DNA of 64,000 bases from Arthrobacter sp. B0490 (GTDB taxonomy: Bacteria > Actinomycetota > Actinomycetes > Actinomycetales > Micrococcaceae): contig NZ_PJIR01000002.1 in the NCBI RefSeq assembly GCF_002929355.1, positions 124,001-188,000 of the forward strand, read 5' to 3'. Shown here piece by piece: positions 51,119 to 59,592 of the stretch (position 1 is its first letter; each line of letters starts with the position of its first letter). Below the pieces are notes generated by a model. It had not been told where the DNA came from. It ran no database searches and saw only the letters and a program-made list of their open reading frames with translations. The position numbers and the translations under genes are program-made.

Positions 51119-51613
51119 TCAGAATTCCCGGATGTAGCAGAGCATCCGGTAGTCCTCGCCCGGTTCGATGTTGAGGAATCCGTGACGCTCGTAGAACCGC
51201 CGGGTGTCGACGTCGACCTCGTCCACGTCGATGTGCATCTCGCCGGCCCCCCGGAGCCGCACTCCGTCGACCGCCTCGGCGAGCAGCGCGGTGCCGATAC
51301 CCCGGTCCCGTCGTCCCGGGCGGACGTACAACTCCTCCAACTGCGCGAGGGGTCCGTCGTAGTAGGGCGTGGGACGGACGGTGAGGAAGGCGAAACCGGT
51401 CGCGTCGCCGGCCTCGTCCTCCGCGAGGACCACGAGGACGTCGGGCAGCGTGAGCAAGCGGCGGAAGCGCTCGCCGAGCAGCAGCGCGGTCGGCGTCGGG
51501 GAGTCGAACTCCGTGTTGAAGGCGTGCAGGAGCTGCCCGACGGTGACGGCGTCGTCCTGCGCTGCCGTCCTCACCCGAGGGGCCGGCCCTCCCGGGCGTG
51601 GTGGACCCTTCAT
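51119..51613 (-). CDS. GNAT-family N-acetyltransferase (164 aa)
   Basis: Acetyl-CoA loop R-D-R-G-I-G-T-A-L-L after Y-V-R-P-G-R is the GNAT signature; H-I-D-V-D-E-V-D and R-F-Y-E-R-H-G-F-L are the usual strand and substrate region. Substrate unknown. The ATG overlaps the stop of the MFS gene (ATGA, 51610-51613), so the two are translated together, which might point to modification of a substrate also exported. Confidence 0.87.
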   Translation of the reverse strand: MKGPPRPGGPAPRVRTAAQDDAVTVGQLLHAFNTEFDSPTPTALLLGERFRRLLTLPDVLVVLAEDEAGDATGFAFLTVRPTPYYDGPLAQLEELYVRPGRRDRGIGTALLAEAVDGVRLRGAGEMHIDVDEVDVDTRRFYERHGFLNIEPGEDYRMLCYIREF

Positions 51614-53085
51614 CCCTCCGGCTCCGGGTCCACGGCGCCCGCAGCCGCGCGCGCGTACGACGCCGACACCTGGCGGTAGACCGGCGTGAAGAACGCGGCC
51701 ACGGCGGCCAGGATCATGATGATCCCGGCGACCAGGAACACCAGGGCGATGCCGCGGGACGTGCCCTCGCCCAGGAGTGGTGCCAGCCGGGCGGCGCCCT
51801 CGGCGGACCTCGCGTAGGGGATGATCCAGAACTGGGCGATCGGCGCGATCATGAACGCGGTGACCGGGGCTGCCGCGGACTCGAACGCCATGGCGAACCC
51901 GAACACGCGGCCCTGCCGCTCGAGCGGCACCGTCTGCTGGATGACCGTCTGCTCGGCGGCCTCGATGAAGGGGATCAGCACCAGGTACGCCCAGATCCCC
52001 GCGATGTACAGCCACCCCCATTCGCGCAGGGTGAACACCGCGCCGAGCACGCCCATCGCGACGACCGCGAGGAGCATCGTCCGCAACGGGTTGGACCCGA
52101 GCCCGAACTTGCCGATCAGCGCCCCGCCGACGATGAACCCCGTGGCACCGACGGCGAACAGCGTGCCCCACATCTCCACGGAGAACAGTTCCAGGCCGTA
52201 GGGGTCCATGAGCGCCATGTAGACGCCCCCCACGAAGTTGTTGAACGTCGAGAACAGGATCAGCGCGAACAGGCCGGGGATGGCCATCACGGCAGCGAAG
52301 GACCCGCGGAGGTCGAACCCGCCGTGGGCGTCGCTCGTGGCGACGTGCACCTCCTCGGGCATGCGCAGCGTCAGCAGGTGGAGGGCGGTCAGGGCGGTCA
52401 GGACGATGGCGACGGCGATGGTCCAGCCCATGCCCAGCAGGCCGACCGAGAGACCCGAGAGCACCGAGGTGACGATGAACATCAGCCCCTGCACCATGCC
52501 CACGAGTCCGTTGGCGTTGGCCCGCCGGTCCGGCTCGATCAGGATGGTGACCGTGGTGGACAGCGCGATGTTGCGCATGTTCTCCACCACCGCGCCGATC
52601 AGGATGACCAGCGTGAACACCCAGAACCACGGCTGTGTCAGGTCCAGGAGCCACGCGGTGGGCGTCACCAGGAACATCGCGCCGGACAGCAGGAACATCA
52701 CCAGCGTGAAGCCGGCGGCGAAGCGCATCACGGCCAGTTTGCGGAAGCGGTCCACGAAGGTGCCGAAGCTGATGCTGGAGAGGGCGATCAGGAGCATGTA
52801 CGCACCGCCCACCACGCCCGTGGCGATGACGTTGCGGGTCTCGAGGTACACCCAGAACGTCAGGGCGAACCAGAGGTAGCTGGTGGTGATATTGGCGAGG
52901 GCGGTGTTGACGAGGATCCCGGCGAAGGTCCGGGACCGCGCCTTCGGACCGCGGACCTGCCCGTCGATGCCGGCGTCGCGGTCGTCATCGACCCCGACGG
53001 CGGCGCCAGGGGAGTTCTCGGGGACATCAGTGCCGCCGTGGTGAGCCGCAGCGGTCGGAGGCGGGGGCGGTTCCTGCCCGGTCAT
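51610..53085 (-). CDS. Major facilitator superfamily transporter (491 aa)
   Basis: A polar ~45-residue N-terminus is followed by twelve helices; G-T-F-V-D-R-F-R-K is the loop 2-3 motif. The layout resembles EntS/macrolide-type MFS exporters (A-E-Q-T-V-I-Q-Q-T-V-P and G-R-V-F-G-F-A in the second half). TACACT and seven bases precede ATG 53083-53085: leaderless. It is coupled to the GNAT gene. Confidence 0.88.
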   Translation of the reverse strand: MTGQEPPPPPTAAAHHGGTDVPENSPGAAVGVDDDRDAGIDGQVRGPKARSRTFAGILVNTALANITTSYLWFALTFWVYLETRNVIATGVVGGAYMLLIALSSISFGTFVDRFRKLAVMRFAAGFTLVMFLLSGAMFLVTPTAWLLDLTQPWFWVFTLVILIGAVVENMRNIALSTTVTILIEPDRRANANGLVGMVQGLMFIVTSVLSGLSVGLLGMGWTIAVAIVLTALTALHLLTLRMPEEVHVATSDAHGGFDLRGSFAAVMAIPGLFALILFSTFNNFVGGVYMALMDPYGLELFSVEMWGTLFAVGATGFIVGGALIGKFGLGSNPLRTMLLAVVAMGVLGAVFTLREWGWLYIAGIWAYLVLIPFIEAAEQTVIQQTVPLERQGRVFGFAMAFESAAAPVTAFMIAPIAQFWIIPYARSAEGAARLAPLLGEGTSRGIALVFLVAGIIMILAAVAAFFTPVYRQVSASYARAAAGAVDPEPEG

Positions 53086-53182
53086 GCGGATCAGTGTACT
53101 GAGAACCCCGATCCGCCGGAAGGACTCCCGGCGCGTCCGCCGGGCACCCGATCCTCGAGCGCGGTGCCGCGGGGACGTGCGC

Positions 53183-54070
53183 TCAGCGTACACCGCGCCG
53201 CGGGAAGGGGATGCGGTCCAGGTCGGAGGCGGCGACGACGCTCGCAGACCCGGCCGTGCGCCGTGCCTGCGAGGCGAGCACCCCCAGGTCGTCGTACCGG
53301 CAGGAGAAGTGCGTGAGTACGAGTGTCCCCACTCCACCGGCACCGGCGATCGCGCCGGCCTGCCCCGCTGTGAGGTGCAGGTACTGCGCGGCGAGGGCGC
53401 CGTCGTCGTCACTGAAGGTGGATTCCGCGACCAGGAGGTCGGCGCCGTCCGCGAGCGCGGAGGCGCCGTCGCAGACGGCGGTATCCATGACGAACGCGAA
53501 GCGGCGGCCCGGCCGGTGCACGCTGACGTCCTCGAGGCGGACGCCTCCGAGGGAACCCTCGCGCTGCAGTCGGCCGACGTCGGGTCCCGAGATGCCCGCG
53601 GCAGCGAGCCGGTCGGGCAGGACTGTCCGCCCGTCCGGTTCGGCGACCCGGTAGCCGTACGCCTCGATGCGGTGGCGGAGCGGCTCCACCTCGATCCCGG
53701 GCGCGATCGCACCGGCCTCGCCATGGGGGTGCAGGTGCAGGTCCAGTCCGGGGGTCGCGAGGCCGACCAGTGCCCGCACCACGTCGGCGCCCGCCGCCGG
53801 GAAGTGGAGGTGCACCGGGTGCGCGACGCCGTCGAGCACCATGCGGGACAGGACGCCGGGCAGGCCGAAGCAGTGGTCCCCGTGGACGTGCGTCAGGCAG
53901 ATGCGCGAGATCCTCGACGCCGGGACGCCGGCCAGGATCATCTGCCGCTGCGTGCCCTCGCCGGGGTCGAAGAGGATGCCCTCGCGTTCCCAGCGGAGGA
54001 AGTAGCCGTTGTGGTTGCGGGTACGCGTGGGTACCTGCGATGCCGTGCCGAGGATGACGAGCTCACGCAT
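53183..54070 (-). CDS. rnz: Ribonuclease Z (295 aa)
   Basis: Metallo-beta-lactamase fold with H61-V-H-G-D65-H66 after L-T and the RNase Z start E-L-V-I-L-G-T-A-S-Q-V-P-T. L-V-L-T-H-F-S late in the chain and A-E-S-T-F complete the zinc site. It would trim 3' ends of tRNA precursors lacking CCA or act as a general endonuclease. The C-terminus is slightly short. AAGACT plus six bases precede the ATG (leaderless pattern). Confidence 0.9.
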   Translation of the reverse strand: MRELVILGTASQVPTRTRNHNGYFLRWEREGILFDPGEGTQRQMILAGVPASRISRICLTHVHGDHCFGLPGVLSRMVLDGVAHPVHLHFPAAGADVVRALVGLATPGLDLHLHPHGEAGAIAPGIEVEPLRHRIEAYGYRVAEPDGRTVLPDRLAAAGISGPDVGRLQREGSLGGVRLEDVSVHRPGRRFAFVMDTAVCDGASALADGADLLVAESTFSDDDGALAAQYLHLTAGQAGAIAGAGGVGTLVLTHFSCRYDDLGVLASQARRTAGSASVVAASDLDRIPFPRRGVR

Positions 54071-54211
54071 GGCCCCAGTCTTGCACCGTGCATCCCGGAG
54101 GTCGGCGCCGGGCAGTGGACCGGCCGCACGCCAGGCGAAAGAATGGGGTGCGCCCGCACCAGCGGGACAGCGGCGCAGTGGGGGTTGCCCCGCGGTCAGG
54201 AGCGTGATCGG

Positions 54212-55078
54212 TTGGCACAGCGAGGACGGTCCCAGGCCCCCGGGCCGACGGAGGCGACGCGGCAGGCGGCCTGGAAGCAGGGCTCCTGGACCCTGCCGTC
54301 ACCGGAACTGGTCCCTGCCGCCCTGGTGTCCCTCGCGGGCCCCGTGCTGTTCGTGCTGCACCAGCCACTCGCCGGCTATGCCCTCCTCGTGGTGGCGCTC
54401 GGCGCGGCAGCGGTGCTGAGCAGGGCCCTCTTCCGGGACCTGCTGGTCGTCGCCTTCGGCCTGTCGGTCATGAGCCTCGTCCCCATCACCACCGACATCA
54501 GTCCGGCGCACATGGCCGTCATGGGCACGGCGATGATCCTCGCCGTGGGCGTGCCCTACGCCGTCTCCCGCTTCGCCTACCGCGATCACGCCATCACGTT
54601 CCCCGTGCGCACGGGCACGCCGTGGACACGTACCGAGAAGTGGTACCTGCCCGTCGTCGTCGTGATCGGATACGCCCTGCTCCCGGTGTACATGCTCGGC
54701 ACGGGGGTCTACATGAACTGGCCGGCGGCATCGGAACCGGCCGAGATCACCCGGCTGTTCATCGGCACCAACGGGCTCGGCATCTGGGACGAGCTCTTCT
54801 TCATCTGCACCGTCTTCGCCCTGCTGCGCCGGCACCTGCCCATGGCGCAGGCCAACGTCCTGCAGGCCGTGCTCTTCACCTCCTTCCTGTGGGAGCTGGG
54901 GTTCCACGCCTGGGCGCCGCTGTTCATCTTCCCGTTCGCGCTCCTGCAGGCGTTCATCTTCACCCGGACCCGATCGCTCTCCTACATCATCTGCGTGCAT
55001 CTCCTGTTCGACCTCGTCCTGTTCCTCGTCCTGATCCATGCGCACAACCGGGCGTGGCTCGACATCTTCCTCTACTGA
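54212..55078 (+). CDS. CPBP-family intramembrane metalloprotease (288 aa)
   Basis: Eight or so helices with the CPBP motifs: W-D-E-L-F-F followed by L-L-R-R (motif 1), W-E-L-G-F-H-A-W (motif 2) and V-H-L-L-F-D-L (motif 3). Members cleave membrane substrates or serve in bacteriocin immunity. TTG 54212 after AGGAG was chosen; an ATG at 54143 in the same frame has a poorer site. The GntR-ABC operon starts 67 bases downstream. Confidence 0.8.
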   Translation: MAQRGRSQAPGPTEATRQAAWKQGSWTLPSPELVPAALVSLAGPVLFVLHQPLAGYALLVVALGAAAVLSRALFRDLLVVAFGLSVMSLVPITTDISPAHMAVMGTAMILAVGVPYAVSRFAYRDHAITFPVRTGTPWTRTEKWYLPVVVVIGYALLPVYMLGTGVYMNWPAASEPAEITRLFIGTNGLGIWDELFFICTVFALLRRHLPMAQANVLQAVLFTSFLWELGFHAWAPLFIFPFALLQAFIFTRTRSLSYIICVHLLFDLVLFLVLIHAHNRAWLDIFLY

Positions 55079-55109
55079 CGGTTGACGCATGTCTGCTAAA
55101 GGGGTTCAC

Positions 55110-55123
55110 TAGTTGAGTAACTA
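55110..55123 (+). promoter_or_regulatory. Inverted repeat, probable GntR operator
   Basis: TAGTT-GAGT-AACTA is a perfect 5-bp inverted repeat 22 bases before the GntR gene, in an AT-rich stretch unlike its surroundings. YtrA-type GntR regulators bind such sites in their own leaders. Confidence 0.65.
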
Positions 55124-55145
55124 ACCAGCAGATGTGGAGGTCCCG

Positions 55146-55514
55146 GTGATCGAGGAAGGGAAGCCTCTGTTCGTGCAGATCGCCGAGCAGGTCGAGGACT
55201 CGATCGTGGACGGCTCCCTGGCCGAGGAGGCGCAGGCACCGTCCACCAACGAACTCGCCGCCTTCCACCGCATCAACCCGGCCACCGCGGCGAAGGGGGT
55301 GAACATGCTCGTCGACAAGGGTGTGCTGTACAAGCGTCGGGGGATCGGCATGTTCGTCGCAGCCGGTGCCCGGGACATGCTGCTGACCGAGCGGCGCCGC
55401 GAGTTCGCGCTCCGCTACGTGCAGCCGCTCCTCGTCGAGGCGCGCAGGATCGGGCTCGGGCCCGACGACGTCGCGGACCTCATCCGTGCCGGTGCCGAAC
55501 CGGCGACTCCGTAA
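55146..55514 (+). CDS. GntR-family (YtrA subfamily) regulator (122 aa)
   Basis: GTG 55146 after GGAGG. P-L-F-V-Q-I-A-E-Q-V-E-D-S-I-V starts the winged helix; A-P-S-T-N-E-L-A-A-F and N-P-A-T-A-A-K-G-V-N are the recognition part. The short C-terminal helix pair is typical of YtrA regulators that control adjacent ABC operons, often induced by cell-wall antibiotics. It heads gntR-ATPase-permease-AlkD-like. Confidence 0.92.
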   Translation: MIEEGKPLFVQIAEQVEDSIVDGSLAEEAQAPSTNELAAFHRINPATAAKGVNMLVDKGVLYKRRGIGMFVAAGARDMLLTERRREFALRYVQPLLVEARRIGLGPDDVADLIRAGAEPATP

Positions 55515-55537
55515 CGTCAGTCGAATTGAAGGACACC

Positions 55538-56458
55538 ATGGACTCTGTCATCGAGGTCCGTCACCTCACGAAACGCTACAAGGACGTCCTCGCACTCGAC
55601 GACGTCACCTTCGACATCCAGAGGGACGCCATCTACGGCTTCCTCGGCCGCAACGGTGCCGGGAAGACCACCGCCATGTCCATCCTCACCGCGCAGAACC
55701 TGCCCACGAGCGGGCAGGTCCGCGTCTTCGGCGAGGACCCGTACGAGAACGCCGTCGTCCTCAGCCGCATGTGCTTCGTGCGCGAGAGCCAGAAGTACCC
55801 CGATGACGCGACACCGCGCCATGCCCTCGCCTCTGCGCGCCTGTTCTTCCCGCGGTGGGACCAGGATCTCGCCGACGACCTGGTGGAGGAGTTCCAGCTG
55901 CCGCTGAAGCGCACCATCAAGAAGCTCTCCCGCGGGCAGCTCTCGGCCGTCGGCGTCATCATCGGCCTCGCCTCCCGCGCGGAGATCACCTTCTTCGACG
56001 AGCCGTACCTCGGTCTCGACGCCGTCGCGCGCCAGACCTTCTACGACCGGCTGCTGACCGACTATGCGGAGCACCCGCGGACGGTGCTCCTGTCCAGCCA
56101 CCTCATCGACGAGGTCGCGAACCTCATCGAGCGCGTGCTCGTCATCGACGGCGGGCGCATCATCATGGACGAGTCCACGGAGGACGCCCGCGCACAGGCC
56201 ACGAACGTGGTCGGCGACGCCGCCACCGTCGAGACGGCGCTCCGCGGCCGCGAGGTCATCCACCGGGAGAGCCTCGGTCGCGTGAGCTCCGTGACCTTCC
56301 TGGGGCGGCTCGACGACGCTGAGCGCGCCGCGTTCGCCGCGGTCGGACTCGACCTGGCGCCCGTGTCCCTGCAGCAGCTGATCGTCCGCCTCACCCAGCA
56401 GAGAACTCCAGGCCGTGACACGCTCGCCCCGGCATCACAGGAAGGAACCCTCCGATGA
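55538..56458 (+). CDS. ABC transporter ATP-binding protein (306 aa)
   Basis: Walker A G37-R-N-G-A-G-K-T45, signature L-S-R-G-Q-L-S, Walker B I-T-F-F-D-E-P and the S-S-H-L switch. The C-terminal ~80 residues are an extension (V-V-G-D-A-A-T-V-E) seen in YtrB-type exporters. Start ATG 55538 after GAAGGA. Overlaps the permease start as ATGA. Confidence 0.93.
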   Translation: MDSVIEVRHLTKRYKDVLALDDVTFDIQRDAIYGFLGRNGAGKTTAMSILTAQNLPTSGQVRVFGEDPYENAVVLSRMCFVRESQKYPDDATPRHALASARLFFPRWDQDLADDLVEEFQLPLKRTIKKLSRGQLSAVGVIIGLASRAEITFFDEPYLGLDAVARQTFYDRLLTDYAEHPRTVLLSSHLIDEVANLIERVLVIDGGRIIMDESTEDARAQATNVVGDAATVETALRGREVIHRESLGRVSSVTFLGRLDDAERAAFAAVGLDLAPVSLQQLIVRLTQQRTPGRDTLAPASQEGTLR

Positions 56459-57195
56459 CTACCCTCGAGTCCGGCAGCATCATGCGTCCTGCCGCAGCAC
56501 GCAACCGCACACGCAACGTGGTGCGCCTGCAGTTCGTCAACACGCAGACGTTCCTCTGGGTGCCTGCCCTCGTCCTGGCCGGCGCCTGGGTCCTCACAAT
56601 ACTCATCTACTGGATGCTCGAGGGTGCAGGGGTCAGCGGGGTCAAGACCGGCGGGGGGTCACAGGCGCCGCTGTGGTACTTCCTCGTGGTCGGGATCCAG
56701 GCCATGACTCTCACCTTCCCCTTCTCCCAGGCGCTGAGCCTGACACGCAGGGAGTTCTACCTCGGCTCCCTCGCAGCCGCCGCGGTGAGCGGGCTAGGGA
56801 TGTCGCTGCTGTTCACGTTCCTCGGGCTGATCGAGCAGTCCACAGGGGGCTACGGGATGAACGGTTACTTCGCGTACCTGGAATGGGTATGGGAGAGAGG
56901 ACCGCTCGCCGCCGGCCTGACGTACTTCGTCCTCACCATGCTGTTCTTCATCCTCGGCTTCTGGTCGGCCACGATCTACAAGCGGTACGGTACGGCGGTG
57001 CTCACAATCGTCCTGATCGGGATCGGCCTCGCGCTCGTGGGCCTCGTCGCGCTCGTGACGTGGCGGCAGGCCTGGCCCGAGGTGGGGCAGTGGATCCTCG
57101 AGACCGGTTCACTGGGACTGACTCTCTGGGCCATCCTGGTGTCCGCACTGCTCGCCATCGGTTCCTACCTCACGCTGCGCAGGATGCCCGCCTGA
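56455..57195 (+). CDS. ABC transporter permease (246 aa)
   Basis: Six helices: V-P-A-L-V-L-A-G-A-W, L-W-Y-F-L-V-V-G-I-Q, A-A-A-A-V-S-G-L-G-M-S-L-L-F, F-V-L-T-M-L-F-F-I-L-G-F-W, V-L-T-I-V-L-I-G-I-G, I-L-V-S-A-L-L-A-I-G. The family-typical T-R-R-E-F-Y-L-G sits in a loop. Partner of the ATPase; substrate unknown. Its stop touches the next start (TGATG). Confidence 0.88.
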   Translation: MTTLESGSIMRPAAARNRTRNVVRLQFVNTQTFLWVPALVLAGAWVLTILIYWMLEGAGVSGVKTGGGSQAPLWYFLVVGIQAMTLTFPFSQALSLTRREFYLGSLAAAAVSGLGMSLLFTFLGLIEQSTGGYGMNGYFAYLEWVWERGPLAAGLTYFVLTMLFFILGFWSATIYKRYGTAVLTIVLIGIGLALVGLVALVTWRQAWPEVGQWILETGSLGLTLWAILVSALLAIGSYLTLRRMPA

Positions 57196-57818
57196 TGCTC
57201 GAGGACGCAGGCGGCCCTGCCGGCTTCATCGACGAGTCGCTCCAGCACGAGAGCTCGTGGGAGCGGGCCGAGGAGTTCGAGCAGCGGTACGGTGCGCACC
57301 TCGAGTACTACGGCGCGTCCGTCGGCGCGGTGCGCGGCACCATTCGCAACACCGCGCGCCGCTACCCGGGCCTCGGGCACGACGACGTCACGGCGCTCGC
57401 CTCCGAGCTGTGGTCCCGCCCGGTGTTCGAGCGTCGGCTGGCCGCCGTCGTGCTCCTGCAGTCCTCGGTGTGCCTCCTGCGTTCCTCCGACCTCACCAGG
57501 ATGGAGGGCTTCCTCCGATCGGCGCGCGTGCCCGCACTCGTCGACCCGCTCGCGGTGGACGTCGTCGGGCCCCTGATCCTCCGCCTGCCGGGGCCGGACG
57601 CCGTCCGCGCGAAGGCGGTGCTGGACCGGTGGGCGGCTGCGGACGATGCCTGGCTGCGCCGCGCCGCGGTCCTCGCACACCTGCCGGCCTTCAGGTCGGG
57701 GGAGGGCGACGACGCCTCGTTCCGCAGGACGGTCCGCCTCGTCTCGGGCGCACAGCAGGGGCGGGTGGCCGCCGTCGAGGAGGCCGTCGCCCTGGTCCGG
57801 TCGAGCGGCGCGGGCTAG
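57195..57818 (+). CDS. DNA alkylation repair (AlkD-like) HEAT protein (207 aa)
   Basis: The HEAT-like helices follow the AlkD pattern: Y-Y-G-A-S-V-G-A-V-R-G-T, A-L-A-S-E-L-W-S-R-P-V-F-E-R-R and W-A-A-A-D-D-A-W-L-R-R-A. AlkD glycosylases remove 3- and 7-alkylpurines; the catalytic Trp/Asp/Arg set is only partly recognisable (W-L-R-R). The gene is joined to the ABC permease by TGATG, an odd partner for a repair protein. It shares its last four bases with the convergent glycosyltransferase gene. Confidence 0.83.
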   Translation: MLEDAGGPAGFIDESLQHESSWERAEEFEQRYGAHLEYYGASVGAVRGTIRNTARRYPGLGHDDVTALASELWSRPVFERRLAAVVLLQSSVCLLRSSDLTRMEGFLRSARVPALVDPLAVDVVGPLILRLPGPDAVRAKAVLDRWAAADDAWLRRAAVLAHLPAFRSGEGDDASFRRTVRLVSGAQQGRVAAVEEAVALVRSSGAG

Positions 57819-58576
57819 CGGACGTCGATGGTGCGGATGAGCCGTCCGCGGAGTGTCGGCACGAGGTGGTGCAGGCCCATCAGGCTCAGTCCGTAGCGCC
57901 GCACGCGCCGCATGGAGGTGGCCACGCGGAGCCGGGGGTCGATGAGCACCGCCGCGCGGCCGAGCCGGTGGGCCACCCGGGCGGAGAAGTCGATGTCCTC
58001 GTCGCGCGTGTCGATCGAGGTGCGCTCGAAGCCGCCGGTCTCGAGGTACGCCGACGCCCGGACGGCCATGTTGTGACCCGCGACGAAACGGAGGTACGCG
58101 GCATCGAGGTGCTTCGCCGCGATCAGGACGCGCAGGAGCCGCAGGGCGCCCGGCATGAGCAGGCCGTCGCCCGGGCGGTAGTACCTGTCCCGGAGCGGGA
58201 CGCTCGTCCCGCCGACCAGGGCCACCTCCGGCCTGCCGGCGAACAGTCCGGAGATGCGACGGGCCCAGTCCTCCTCGGGTTCGCTGTCGCCGTCGGTCCG
58301 GGCGACCAGCGTGAAGCCGTCCTCGATCGCCCTGCGGAAGCCGGTGTCGCTCGCGGCGCCGGTGCCCTTCTGCAGCTCGGTGAGGACCGTGATGCCGAGG
58401 GACGGGTGGGCGGCGGCGAAGCGCCGGACGCGCTGCACGGTGTCGTCGGTGGACGCGTTGTCCACCACGTAGACGTGCAGCAGCTCCCTGTCCAGCTGCC
58501 GGTGGAGCGCCCCGAGCGTGAGGGCGATGTCCTGTTCGTTGAAGACGGGGACGACGACGGCGAGCCGGTCGGTCAT
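57815..58576 (-). CDS. Family 2 glycosyltransferase (253 aa)
   Basis: A GT-A fold: V-V-V-P-V-F-N-E-Q, V-V-D-N-A-S-T-D-D, then A-R-T-D-G-D-S (the D-x-D site), and G-F-E-R-T-S-I-D-T-R-D-E-D for the acceptor base. No membrane helices. It may build an exopolysaccharide or glycolipid. The ATG at 58574-58576 follows GAAGGA and it lies 11 bases behind the metallopeptidase gene. Confidence 0.9.
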   Translation of the reverse strand: MTDRLAVVVPVFNEQDIALTLGALHRQLDRELLHVYVVDNASTDDTVQRVRRFAAAHPSLGITVLTELQKGTGAASDTGFRRAIEDGFTLVARTDGDSEPEEDWARRISGLFAGRPEVALVGGTSVPLRDRYYRPGDGLLMPGALRLLRVLIAAKHLDAAYLRFVAGHNMAVRASAYLETGGFERTSIDTRDEDIDFSARVAHRLGRAAVLIDPRLRVATSMRRVRRYGLSLMGLHHLVPTLRGRLIRTIDVR

Positions 58577-58587
58577 GGAATGGTCCT

Positions 58588-59493
58588 TCAGGGGGTGTCG
58601 AGGTCGCGCGCGGCGAACGTGTCGCAGGATTCGAGGTCGCCCGTCCCGTAGCCCTGCGAGAACCAGGCCTGGCGCTGGGAACTCGATCCGTGGGTCCAGC
58701 CCTCGGGGTCGACGAGTCCGCTCATCGACTCCTGGATGCGGTCGTCGCCCACGGAGGAGGCCGCGGACAGGGCGTCCTCGAGGTCGGTGTCGGAGAAGGA
58801 CCGGAGGAACGGCTCGCCGGACTCGGGGTCGGGGACCGAGATCGCGTGCGCCGCCCACATCCCGGCGAAGCAATCGGCCTGCAGCTCGACACGCACGCCG
58901 CCCGACTCTGCGCCCTGCGGGTCCTGCTGCGCGGCCCCGAGCGTACCGATCAGGTTCTGGATGTGGTGCCCGAACTCGTGGGCCACGACGTACTCCTGCG
59001 CCAGGGGTCCGCTGGACGAGCCGAACTGCGTGACGAGCTCGTCGAAGAACGCGGTGTCGTAGTAGGTCTGCTCGTCGGTGGGGCAGTAGAACGGGCCGAC
59101 GGCGCTCGTGGCCGTGCCGCAGCCGGTATCGGTCTGCCCGGTGAACAGGACGACCCCCGGCTGGGTGTAGCGGACGCCGAACTGCTCGAGGTAGGGCCCC
59201 CAGAAGCTGTCCAGGCTCTCCGCGGTGCCGAGGATGCGGCAGTCGAGCTGCTCGTTCGCCTGGACGCCGGTGAGGCATGCGTTGATGGCGGGTTCCGCAT
59301 CGCTGCCCTGTTCCTGCGGGACGCCGGTACCTTCGGTGAGCCCCAGCTGGTCCACGACTCCTGGTCCGAAGATCAGCGAGAGGATCAGGAGGAGCCCGCC
59401 GCCCACTCCGCCGCCCACGGCGGCGCCCCGGCCGCGTCCCCGCCGGTCGCTCACGCGGGACGGATCGAACCGGGCGTTGTCGTTGAAGCTCAT
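58588..59493 (-). CDS. Neutral zinc metallopeptidase, YpfJ type (301 aa)
   Basis: H172-E-F-G-H176-H zinc motif; one helix (L-L-L-I-L-S-L-I-F-G-P-G) anchors the protein, and cysteine pairs in the outer domain suit disulfides. Begins M-S-F-N-D-N-A-R-F-D-P-S-R-V as usual for the family. Substrates unknown. Upstream gene of the glycosyltransferase pair. Confidence 0.92.
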   Translation of the reverse strand: MSFNDNARFDPSRVSDRRGRGRGAAVGGGVGGGLLLILSLIFGPGVVDQLGLTEGTGVPQEQGSDAEPAINACLTGVQANEQLDCRILGTAESLDSFWGPYLEQFGVRYTQPGVVLFTGQTDTGCGTATSAVGPFYCPTDEQTYYDTAFFDELVTQFGSSSGPLAQEYVVAHEFGHHIQNLIGTLGAAQQDPQGAESGGVRVELQADCFAGMWAAHAISVPDPESGEPFLRSFSDTDLEDALSAASSVGDDRIQESMSGLVDPEGWTHGSSSQRQAWFSQGYGTGDLESCDTFAARDLDTP

Positions 59494-59592
59494 GTCCCAA
59501 CAATAAGCCGACTTAGGGTTTTCGCGGCAACCGGCCGGGTGGTCCGCGGACGTGTCCGCCGGCGCCGTCGGCTCCGGGAGGCCCGGAGCCGG

